Shown in pieces: positions 1 through 5,805 of a stretch of 5,805 nt of DNA (positions are counted from its first letter, which is position 1; the number at the start of each line of letters is the position of its first letter). Below the pieces are notes generated by a model. The model saw only the letters and a list, made by a program, of their open reading frames with translations, did not search any database and was not told where the DNA came from. Source of the stretch: Pseudomonadota bacterium (GTDB lineage: Bacteria; Myxococcota_A; Polyangia; Polyangiales; Polyangiaceae); the NCBI GenBank assembly GCA_023460875.1, contig JAEWOQ010000413.1, positions 1 through 5,805 on the forward strand, given 5' to 3'. Made by a program: the position numbers and the translations under genes.

Positions 1-953
1 CCCCCCCCCCCCCCCCCCACGACCGGCTCCGTCTCCCGGAGCGCGATGACCTCGTCTGGCGTCTCCGGGCAGCTACCGCCGATGCGCACGCGCACCGGGG
101 CGCCCTGGCTGGGGACCTGGGTCAGCCGGACGGATCCCTCGTCCAGCGCCTGCCGCGCTCGCTCGAGATCCACGTAGCGGCTGACGGTCACCCGAGCCAT
201 CTGGAAGAACATGCCGTCGACGACCTCGGCGGCGGCGCGGGGTCCATCGGCGCCGCCCACGTGCCAACCCCGCGGATCTCGCACCAGCGTGCGCTCACCG
301 CCTCGTCCTCCCAGCTCGACCCGCGCGACCTCGCTCTTGGCGTAGGGGAGGAGCTGCCTTCCGAGGAACGCGCGCTCATCCACCTGGAGCTGCGCGACGA
401 GCTCTGCCGCCACGACGCCCACGCCGGGCTCGGGGACGCCAGTACCCGTCAGCTCCGCGTACCGGCTGCCTGGAGGGCTGGGGGCCTCGCCGCCGATGCT
501 GAGCCGGTAGTCCACCCCACGGAAGGTGAGCTCCACCTCGAGGATGGGATCTTGGAGTCCAAAGGACGAACGATCGACCTCGCCAGGATCGACGCGGCGG
601 AGCCAGGTGGCGAACTCGAGGGCGCCGAGCAGCTCGGCCACGGCGCCCGGATCCGCCTTCCTGGGGTCCTCCGCGCCGAAGGCGAAGTCATGGGGATCCG
701 TGCTCTCGGGGACGCGGGTCAACAGGATCGGCGACCCCGTCGGGGACTCGGCGTGAGCGCCCGCAGGGGATGTGAGGTGAGCGAGGCGCACGCGCTGGAG
801 CTCTGCGGGGCGCCAGGAGCGAAACACGTTGTTTTGTCGCGCCAGGCGCTCGGAGGTCGTGATGCTCCGCCCGGTGACCACGACCGCGACGCTCGACGCG
901 AGCGCGAGCGCGACGAGGACTCCGGTCACCCAGCGAGCGCTGCGCAGGCTCAC
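1..953 (-). CDS. DUF4340 domain protein, partner of the Gld-like ABC exporter (3' end missing)
   Basis: The reading frame is open from a GTG at 953-951 to the window edge, giving about 317 codons with no stop, so the C-terminus lies outside. Residues 8-27 form one hydrophobic segment (WVTGVLVALALASSVAVVVT), a membrane anchor or uncleaved signal. The rest is soluble and presumably extracytoplasmic. DUF4340-like features include FGLQDP around residue 130, followed by a beta-rich stretch (LEVELTFRGVDYRLSIGG), then FLGRQLLPYAKSEVARVEL and later GGSCPETPDEVIALRE. The start is chosen because GTG overlaps the gldG TGA (GTGA) and has a strong Shine-Dalgarno, GGAGGA, six bases upstream. DUF4340 proteins commonly sit directly after GldG in such operons; their biochemical role is unknown. 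The last in-frame codons are five GGG from an 18-base homopolymer and may be an artefact, so the sequence is trustworthy only to about base 19. Confidence 0.88.
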   Translation of the reverse strand, partial: MSLRSARWVTGVLVALALASSVAVVVTGRSITTSERLARQNNVFRSWRPAELQRVRLAHLTSPAGAHAESPTGSPILLTRVPESTDPHDFAFGAEDPRKADPGAVAELLGALEFATWLRRVDPGEVDRSSFGLQDPILEVELTFRGVDYRLSIGGEAPSPPGSRYAELTGTGVPEPGVGVVAAELVAQLQVDERAFLGRQLLPYAKSEVARVELGGRGGERTLVRDPRGWHVGGADGPRAAAEVVDGMFFQMARVTVSRYVDLERARQALDEGSVRLTQVPSQGAPVRVRIGGSCPETPDEVIALRETEPVVGGGGG

Positions 954-2527
954 GGGCTCTCCTCCCGGCGCGACAGACGCTCGGTCCGGCGGCGACGCAA
1001 CAGGATGAACATGCCGCTCGCGGCGGCCGTGAGCGGCATGTAGAGCAGGACGTACCGTTGGATCTCCAACAAGGACTCTTCGGTGACGCTGAGGCCAGCA
1101 GGGTGGCGGGGCCGCTCGGGCACGCTGACGAGGGCGGGACGATCGGCGAGCCAGGAGATGGTGTTCTCCATGAAGAGACGCGTCCCGAACAAGGCTGGAT
1201 CGCGCCAGTTGCGCGACCAAGCGACGTTGGCTGCGCCGACCACGACCAGGCGCGGGCCCCGCGAGCGCTGAGGGGTCGCCTCGGGTGGTGGCGGGAGCTC
1301 CGCGGCGTAGGCGAGGGCGAGCGGCCCTCGAGACTCACGGGGGGGGGCCAGGCGCCCGCTGGACGCCTGGAGGGGTCGAAGGTCGTCGACGGCGAAGGCC
1401 TCGGAGCTGCTCTGCAGCAGCGGGAGCGCGACCGACTCGGGCGTCGTCTTCAAGGGCTGCGCCGCGATCAGGAGCGGACGTGCCTCGACCCGCTCCTCGC
1501 TCAGCGCCAGACCGCGCGTGATCCCGTGGACCTTGGGCTGAGCGAAGAACGCCTCCCCGATGCCCTGGGGCAGGCGGCTCGCGGGATCCGGCTCGATGAC
1601 GAAGGCAGCTTCGATGTCGATGCCCGCCAGCCGGGCCGCGCTCTCGAGGCCCGAGCGGCGCAGGCGGCCGTCCTCGTCCACCACCGGGTTCAGCAGCAGG
1701 AGCAGGTTGCCGCCGCTGGTCACGTGCTCCTCGAGCTGGCGCGCCACCCCAGGCGCCACCGTTCGCTCCGGACCAGCGACGACCACGAGGTGGCATCCCG
1801 CGAGGGGACGAGCGCTGAGCTGCGCGCGCGCGGCGGGCCCCTCGAGGGTCACCATGTCCACGTCGAAGTTGCTCCGCTCGAGCCGGTGTCGCAGCTCTCC
1901 CAGCCCCTGAGAGCTGCCGTCCTCGAGGGAGAGCTCGCCGTGTCCCGAGGTGAAGCAGATCCGATCGCGCTCGCGAGCGACGACCCGGGCGATGCCCTCC
2001 GTCAGCGCGGCCTCGATCCGCGGCTGCGCGAACCCTTCGTCGTCGAAGCCCACGAGCTCGTCGGCAGAGACGAACCAGAATCTGTCGTCTTGACCGAGGA
2101 TCAGGCTGGCGTCCGTGATCAGGCGCCCGTCTTGGGTGGCGCCAGCGGCGATGTCGTGGCGCTGCTGGAGCGACAGGAATCGCGCGGGCTCCGCGTCCGG
2201 GTCGACGTACTCGATCCGCAGATCGGGCGCGATGGCCCGGTAGGCGTCGAGCATGTGGCGCACATCGACGAGCAGGCGATCGCTCCGGCTGAGCAACACC
2301 GTGATCTCGACGGGCGCCTCCAGCGCACCGAGCAGATCGCGGGTCGGTCGGGACAGCGTGAAGGTGCCCTCGCTGGTGAGATCCCAGCGCGCGTAGTGAC
2401 GGGCCACCAGGACGTTCGCCTGGACGGCGAGCAGGCCCGCGGCGAGCACCGCGAGCGCCGCCAACCAGCGCGGTGACGCGAGCAACCCCCGCCAGGCGGA
2501 CGTCAGTCGCTCGAGCGCCGCGCTCAT
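950..2527 (-). CDS. gldG: GldG-like ABC exporter auxiliary protein
   Basis: A 525-residue protein with one N-terminal membrane segment (about 21-42), a large extracytoplasmic region and a C-terminal membrane segment (about 492-510) followed by a basic tail (RRRRTERLSRR). RWDLTSEGTFTLS (47-59), VEITVLLS (73-80) and YVDPDAEPARF (107-117) are hallmarks of GldG-type proteins. FTSGHGE (192-198) opens the ABC_transp_aux-type domain, whose core LVVVAGPERTVAP...GGNLLLLLNP lies around 247-281. The length is normal for the family. The protein is thought to work with the GldA ATPase and GldF permease; it has no known catalytic activity and its substrate is unknown. The ATG at 2527 is preferred over a GTG at 2533 because GGAGG (2537-2533) lies five bases before it, the GTG falls inside that site, and ATGA overlaps the gldF stop. 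The symbol denotes family only; a gliding role is not implied. A C9 tract lies near residue 394. Confidence 0.92.
   Translation of the reverse strand: MSAALERLTSAWRGLLASPRWLAALAVLAAGLLAVQANVLVARHYARWDLTSEGTFTLSRPTRDLLGALEAPVEITVLLSRSDRLLVDVRHMLDAYRAIAPDLRIEYVDPDAEPARFLSLQQRHDIAAGATQDGRLITDASLILGQDDRFWFVSADELVGFDDEGFAQPRIEAALTEGIARVVARERDRICFTSGHGELSLEDGSSQGLGELRHRLERSNFDVDMVTLEGPAARAQLSARPLAGCHLVVVAGPERTVAPGVARQLEEHVTSGGNLLLLLNPVVDEDGRLRRSGLESAARLAGIDIEAAFVIEPDPASRLPQGIGEAFFAQPKVHGITRGLALSEERVEARPLLIAAQPLKTTPESVALPLLQSSSEAFAVDDLRPLQASSGRLAPPRESRGPLALAYAAELPPPPEATPQRSRGPRLVVVGAANVAWSRNWRDPALFGTRLFMENTISWLADRPALVSVPERPRHPAGLSVTEESLLEIQRYVLLYMPLTAAASGMFILLRRRRTERLSRREESP
954..966 (-). promoter_or_regulatory. 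Ribosome binding site of the DUF4340 gene (decides a GTG start)
   Basis: On the minus strand, GGGAGGA at 966-960 is followed by a six-base spacer (GAGCCC) and then GTG at 953. This is a near-ideal Shine-Dalgarno lying inside the last codons of gldG. It supports the GTG start that overlaps the gldG stop, rather than a later in-frame start. Confidence 0.7.
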
Positions 2528-3273
2528 CCCCACCTCCAGGACTCGACGACCCGCGTGGTCACGAACAGGCCCCAGGCCACGAGCGAGAGATCGAAAATCA
2601 CACGCCGCAGATCCACGATCCCCTTGGACATCTCGTCTAGCTGCGTCGACAAGGAGACGTGGGCGCAGAGCTGCTGCAGCGGGCCTGGGTCGAACACGTA
2701 CTCACCGATGCCGAGCACGAAGAGCCCGAACTGCACGAAGATCGCGAGCATGAGGGCGATCAGCTGACTGCGGGTGACCGCGCTCATCAGGATGCCGAGC
2801 GCCAGGTAGCTCGCGCCCACCAGGAACAAGCCCAAGTAGCTCGTCCCGAGGACCGCCCACTCGACGGTCCCCGTGGTGCGCAAGATGACCGCGTAGAGGA
2901 CCGTGGGCGCCCAGATCAGCGTGTACGTGGAGAGCACCGCGAGGTATTTGCCGAGGACCAGGGCCGGCGCGCTGAGCGGCGCGGTGAGCAGCGACTCGAT
3001 GGTGCCGCTGCGACGCTCCTCCGCGAAGGTGCGCATGCTGAGCGCAGGGCACAAGAGCAGCAGCGTGATGGAGAGGAGCACCGAGTTTTGGCCGAAGTAC
3101 GCGGGGAGGGGGCCCGCGTCGAGGGACAGGTCCGGCATCTGCACGAAGTGCACGACGATGCTGTAGAACACGCCTCCCTGGAGGAGCAGGAAAGTAGCCA
3201 ACAGCAGCCACGCCAGCGGGGTGACCCACAGGCTCAGCATCTCGCGACGATAGACGGCGAGCAGCCCCCTCAT
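2524..3273 (-). CDS. gldF: GldF-like ABC-2 type permease
   Basis: A 249-residue integral membrane protein with about six hydrophobic helices, roughly at 19-44, 63-80, 111-131, 142-163, 169-190 and 229-243. The cytoplasmic motif FAEERRSGTIESLLTAP (83-99) between helices 2 and 3 is characteristic of ABC-2 permeases of the GldF/NosY type and is expected to contact the ATPase. The length (about 240-250) is typical. It would form the membrane channel of the exporter, probably as a dimer, energised by the upstream GldA-like ATPase. The ATG at 3273-3271 overlaps the gldA TGA as ATGA. AAGGA at 3286-3282, with an eight-base spacer, is a good ribosome binding site inside the end of gldA. Transported substrate unknown. 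The family call is strong; the symbol indicates homology, not proven gliding. Confidence 0.94.
   Translation of the reverse strand: MRGLLAVYRREMLSLWVTPLAWLLLATFLLLQGGVFYSIVVHFVQMPDLSLDAGPLPAYFGQNSVLLSITLLLLCPALSMRTFAEERRSGTIESLLTAPLSAPALVLGKYLAVLSTYTLIWAPTVLYAVILRTTGTVEWAVLGTSYLGLFLVGASYLALGILMSAVTRSQLIALMLAIFVQFGLFVLGIGEYVFDPGPLQQLCAHVSLSTQLDEMSKGIVDLRRVIFDLSLVAWGLFVTTRVVESWRWG
2528..2537 (-). promoter_or_regulatory. Ribosome binding site of gldG (decides the start)
   Basis: GGAGG at 2537-2533 on the minus strand, then a five-base spacer (TGGGG) before ATG at 2527. The competing GTG at 2533-2531 shares a base with this site and has no suitably placed site of its own, so translation most likely begins at the ATG. 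Confidence 0.7.
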
Positions 3274-4334
3274 GCCCCGCTTCCTTCCGTCGCCGTGTCC
3301 CGTCCGGCGTCCGACTCAGCGGGCAAGGTCAAGCTGCGGAACACCTCGTCCAACGCTGCTCTGCGGGGTCGTGCTCGCCGAACTCCGAAGCCCGCGTTCA
3401 CCAAAGCGCGCACGCAGTCCTCGATCCGGGCGTCGAGGTCCGCTCCGCCCACAGGCGTCGAACCTGCCTCCGGCTTCGTCCCGACCCGACCCGCTGCGGG
3501 AGCGTCGAAGCGGAGCTCCAGCTCGACTACCTCCGGCGGCGCGTCGGCGGGCGCCGCGTGCTCACGTGCCGCGACCTCCTTCACCGAGCTCACGAAGGGG
3601 AGCGCGGCGAGCAGCGTGCGCGCGCGCTGCGCGTCTCCACGCACGCGGAGCTCGGCGCCGCTGCCGACGCGCTGGCTGCGCAGCTCCTCCAAGGTCCCTT
3701 GGGCCACGAGGCGGCCGCGGTGGATGACGAGCGCCCTGTCGCACGTGGCCTCCACCTCCGACAGGATGTGCGTCGAGAGGAGCAAGGTGTGATCGCTGCC
3801 CAGGTCCCGGATCAGCGCGCGGACCTCGTGGATCTGGTTCGGATCGAGGCCCGCGGTGGGTTCGTCCAGGATGAGCAGGGGAGGCCGTCCGAGCAGCGCC
3901 TCGGCCAGCCCGACGCGCTGACGATACCCCTTCGAGAGGTGGCCGATCAGGGTCTCGCTCACATCGACGACGCGCGCCCGCTCCGCTGCTTCGCGGGCAG
4001 CGGGGCGGACCTTCGAGCCGCGAATGGACTTCACACGGGCGCGAAACTCCAGATACTCCCGGACCCGCATCTCCGGATAGAGGGGCGCGGCTTCCGGCAA
4101 GTAGCCCAGGCAACCGCGCGCTCGCAGAGGCTCGCGCTCCAGGTCGTGACCGGCGATGACCACGCGCCCGGAGGTCGGACCGAGGGAGCCGGCCAGCATA
4201 CGTAAGGTGGTCGTCTTCCCCGCCCCATTGAGCCCCAAGAAACCGACGACCTCTCCGCGCCCCACGTGGAACGAGACGTCGCGGACCGCGACCACGGTTC
4301 CGTAGTCCTTGGTGAGCTCGAACGCGTCGATCAT
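3270..4334 (-). CDS. gldA: GldA-like ABC transporter ATP-binding protein
   Basis: A 354-residue cytoplasmic ATPase with all nucleotide-binding motifs: Walker A GLNGAGKT (34-41), a Q-loop region reading GYLPE (77-81) with Glu instead of Gln as usual in the GldA group, signature LSKGYRQR (133-140), Walker B LLILDEPT (153-160), D-loop GLDP (162-165) and switch His189 in STH. The N-terminal MIDAFELTKDYG and the ending RAALDEVFRSLTL are typical for the family. ATP hydrolysis would drive the GldF-like permease encoded next. The region after about residue 225 is longer than usual, with Ala/Pro/Gly-rich segments at about 257-267 and 278-298. The ATG at 4334 is chosen because the homology begins there and AAGAGG (4349-4344) lies nine bases upstream. 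A GTG 13 codons earlier (4373) adds a non-homologous basic leader and lacks a ribosome binding site. It is the first gene of a coupled four-gene operon. Confidence 0.96.
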   Translation of the reverse strand: MIDAFELTKDYGTVVAVRDVSFHVGRGEVVGFLGLNGAGKTTTLRMLAGSLGPTSGRVVIAGHDLEREPLRARGCLGYLPEAAPLYPEMRVREYLEFRARVKSIRGSKVRPAAREAAERARVVDVSETLIGHLSKGYRQRVGLAEALLGRPPLLILDEPTAGLDPNQIHEVRALIRDLGSDHTLLLSTHILSEVEATCDRALVIHRGRLVAQGTLEELRSQRVGSGAELRVRGDAQRARTLLAALPFVSSVKEVAAREHAAPADAPPEVVELELRFDAPAAGRVGTKPEAGSTPVGGADLDARIEDCVRALVNAGFGVRRARPRRAALDEVFRSLTLPAESDAGRDTATEGSGA

Positions 4335-4442
4335 GCGGTGCGGCCTCTTACCACGCGAGTGCCGGCAGAGCACACTGTGCTACCGTCCGGCTCCTGAGGT
4401 TCGGCGGCAGCTCATCCCGCCTTCCCGAGGACTCGAACTCAA
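4335..4442. promoter_or_regulatory. Divergent intergenic region, presumed to hold both promoters
   Basis: These 108 bases separate the start of the minus-strand exporter operon from the plus-strand TerC gene, so promoters for both should lie here. I see no convincing -35/-10 pair on either strand, which is common in high-GC genomes. I also see no yybP-ykoY (manganese) riboswitch core, a leader sometimes found before Alx/TerC-type genes. The region contains the palindrome at 4369-4381 and a ribosome binding site at each end. The promoter role is inferred from gene orientation only. Confidence 0.5.
4369..4381. promoter_or_regulatory. 13-base palindrome, candidate operator
   Basis: AGCACA-C-TGTGCT is a perfect inverted repeat with six-base arms and a one-base centre. 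It lies about 35 bases upstream of the gldA ATG and about 61 upstream of the TerC ATG. Perfect short palindromes between divergent genes are often sites for dimeric regulators. No regulator gene is visible here and I cannot assign the motif to a known family; a chance occurrence is possible. Confidence 0.3.
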
Positions 4443-5750
4443 ATGACGCTCCCACTCTGGGTTGGTTTTCTTGTGTTGGTGTTCCTGCTGCTCGCCCTGG
4501 ATCTCGGGGTGCTGCAGCGTCGACCCCACGTGATCTCGGCGAAGGAAGCGCTGGCCTGGACCGGCTTTTGGATCGCGCTCGCGATGCTCTTCAACGTGCT
4601 CTTGTACGTGATGTACGAGCAGCATTGGTTCGGCATCGGCCAGACCACCGGCCACAACCTCGGGGGACGCCAAGCAGCGCTGCAGTTCTTTACCGCCTAC
4701 CTCGTCGAGAAGTCCCTCAGCCTCGACAACATCTTCGTCATCGCGATGATCTTTGGGTACATGCGAGTGCCGGATAAGTTCCAGCACCGCGTGCTGTTCT
4801 GGGGCATCCTGGGCGCGCTGGTCATGCGCGGCGCCATGATCGGCGCGGGCCTCGCGCTCATGAACAGCCTCAGCTGGATGATCTACGTCTTCGGGGGCTT
4901 GCTGCTGATCACCGCTTTCAAGATGCTGGTGACCCGCGAGGAGGAGGTGGAGCTCGACAAGAACCTCTTCGTGCGGGCCATGCGGCGCCTCTTCCCGGTG
5001 ACGGAGGATTTCCGAGGTCACCACTTCATCGTGAAGGAGGGCGGCAGGCGCTTCGTGACGCCCTTGGGCTTGGCGGTGGTGCTAGTAGAGAGCACCGACG
5101 TCATGTTCGCGGTGGACTCCATCCCGGCGGTCTTCGCGGTGACCCAGGATCCCTTCATCGTGTTCACGTCGAACGTGTTCGCGATCCTCGGCCTACGCGC
5201 CTTGTACTTCGCCCTCGCGGCGATCATGCACAAGTTCATTTACCTGAAGACGAGCCTCGTCTTCTTGCTCGTGTTCATCGGCCTCAAGATGCTCGTCTCG
5301 CGCCACTATCACGTCCCCGCTGGCACCTCGTTGGTGATGATCGGTGGGATCTTGATGATCGGGGTCATGGCCTCGCTCCTCGCGCCAGCTTCGGCGAAGG
5401 TCGCTCCCCCGGCGGTGTCGCCCGAGCTCTCCTCGCTGCTCGGCACCGCATACCGGCAGGTGCAGCGCGTCTTCGTCTTCGTCGCGGGCTCCACGCTGGT
5501 GCTCGTGGGGGTGGCCTTACTCGTCCTCCCCGGCCCGGGGCTCCTGACCATCGCAGCGGGCCTCGCCCTGCTGGGGACGCAGTTCATGTGGGCTCGCCGC
5601 TGGCTCGATCGGTTGAGCGCAGGGTCTCGCGAGCTGGCGAGCAGGGCCGGGCGCGCCCTCGCTACGAACCGGAGCGCGCCCGACGTGGAGCCGGAGGCCG
5701 CGCGCTTGTCGCAGCGGGTCGCCGAAGACTCGGATCCAGGTCCGGGCTGA
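4443..5750 (+). CDS. TerC/Alx-family metal-homeostasis membrane protein with C-terminal PGPGW-type domain
   Basis: A 435-residue polytopic membrane protein. The N-terminal two-thirds (about 1-315) is a TerC domain of the Alx type: LDLGVLQRRPHVIS (19-32), EKSLSLDNIFV (89-99), RVLFWGILGALVMR (116-129), and ESTDVMFAVDSIPAVFAVTQDP (216-237), then FTSNVFAILGLRALYF (241-256). Glu89, Asp95, Glu216, Asp219 and Asp225 are conserved membrane acids thought to handle metal ions. E. coli Alx is linked to Mn2+ export; the ion used here is inferred. After a linker (about 315-340) comes a second hydrophobic module containing LPGPGLLTIAAGLALLGTQFMWARRWL (362-388), matching the stand-alone PGPGW family, with Leu in place of the motif Trp. 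The tail (about 392-435) is hydrophilic. The ATG at 4443 starts at the family N-terminus. The likely ribosome binding site GAGGA (4427-4431) is rather far away (11 bases), suggesting modest translation. The gene is divergent from the exporter operon and apparently monocistronic within the window. Confidence 0.94.
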   Translation: MTLPLWVGFLVLVFLLLALDLGVLQRRPHVISAKEALAWTGFWIALAMLFNVLLYVMYEQHWFGIGQTTGHNLGGRQAALQFFTAYLVEKSLSLDNIFVIAMIFGYMRVPDKFQHRVLFWGILGALVMRGAMIGAGLALMNSLSWMIYVFGGLLLITAFKMLVTREEEVELDKNLFVRAMRRLFPVTEDFRGHHFIVKEGGRRFVTPLGLAVVLVESTDVMFAVDSIPAVFAVTQDPFIVFTSNVFAILGLRALYFALAAIMHKFIYLKTSLVFLLVFIGLKMLVSRHYHVPAGTSLVMIGGILMIGVMASLLAPASAKVAPPAVSPELSSLLGTAYRQVQRVFVFVAGSTLVLVGVALLVLPGPGLLTIAAGLALLGTQFMWARRWLDRLSAGSRELASRAGRALATNRSAPDVEPEAARLSQRVAEDSDPGPG

Positions 5751-5805
5751 GGCCGACGTCCCGCTAGAGCCTCCGCGCAGGTCGCTCCAGCTAGTGTCGG
5801 TGGCC

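Noticed and set aside
261..1043. A 260-codon plus-strand open frame opposite the DUF4340 gene
   Set aside because: The minus-strand frame has a start, a ribosome binding site, a membrane anchor and family motifs; the plus-strand product has none.
1058..2476. A 472-codon plus-strand open frame antisense to gldG
   Set aside because: Its translation is low-complexity (rich in R, E, A, G, Q), has no recognisable domain and lies opposite a clear GldG protein. High third-position GC commonly keeps antisense frames open.
2659..3792. A 377-codon plus-strand open frame opposite gldF and gldA
   Set aside because: The product is a charged, repetitive composition shadow with no family resemblance, and both genes on the other strand are well supported.
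4335..4373. An upstream GTG start for gldA adding 13 residues
   Set aside because: The extra residues (LCRHSRGKRPHR) do not match the family, there is no ribosome binding site before the GTG, and the ATG at 4334 has a good one.
4417..4442. A tRNA T-arm-like string on the minus strand (GTTCGAGTCC)
   Set aside because: The flanking bases do not form a proper five-pair T-stem, and the region that would hold the rest of the tRNA is the TerC coding sequence. Probably chance.
4380..5024. A 214-codon minus-strand open frame antisense to the TerC gene
   Set aside because: His/Glu/Gln-rich shadow translation opposite a highly recognisable TerC sequence.
5751..5805. Possible stem-loop after the TerC stop: CCGAC (5753-5757) with GTCGG (5796-5800) and CTAG with CTAG inside
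   Set aside because: Short arms separated by internal loops, no T-rich tract, and the window ends immediately after; not enough to call a terminator.

Overview
The window is about two-thirds G+C by eye. It is densely coding, with only about 108 bases between the two transcription units and 55 bases after the last stop. The codon pattern, a gliding-type (Gld-like) ABC exporter with a DUF4340 partner, and the TerC protein style fit a high-GC Gram-negative such as a myxobacterium or other deltaproteobacterial relative. That placement is an inference from family resemblance; nothing here is taxonomically decisive. The extreme left edge is a run of 18 C, which looks like a contig end.

Layout: four genes lie on the minus strand, in transcription order from right to left. 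They are a GldA-like ATPase (4334 to 3270), a GldF-like ABC-2 permease (3273 to 2524), a GldG-like auxiliary protein (2527 to 950), and a DUF4340 protein (953 to beyond base 1). Each junction is a 4-base ATGA or GTGA overlap, so the set is almost certainly one translationally coupled operon. Divergent from it, on the plus strand, is a TerC/Alx-family membrane protein with an extra C-terminal PGPGW-type membrane domain (4443 to 5750). The shared intergenic region (4335-4442) carries a 13-base palindrome that could be an operator.

How the genes fit together: the ATPase and permease would form a membrane ABC-2 type machine. GldG and the DUF4340 protein would be its partners, each with an N-terminal membrane anchor and a large domain outside the cytoplasm. 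The substrate is unknown. In Bacteroidota the gldA/F/G homologues were named for gliding, but relatives are widespread in non-gliders, so the gliding names indicate family only. The TerC protein probably handles metal ions (Mn2+ export is known for E. coli Alx) and has no evident functional link to the exporter beyond the shared divergent region.

I do not see a clearly novel system. The best leads are the coupled DUF4340 subunit of unknown role, the TerC-PGPGW fusion, the palindrome between the divergent genes, and the homopolymer tracts.
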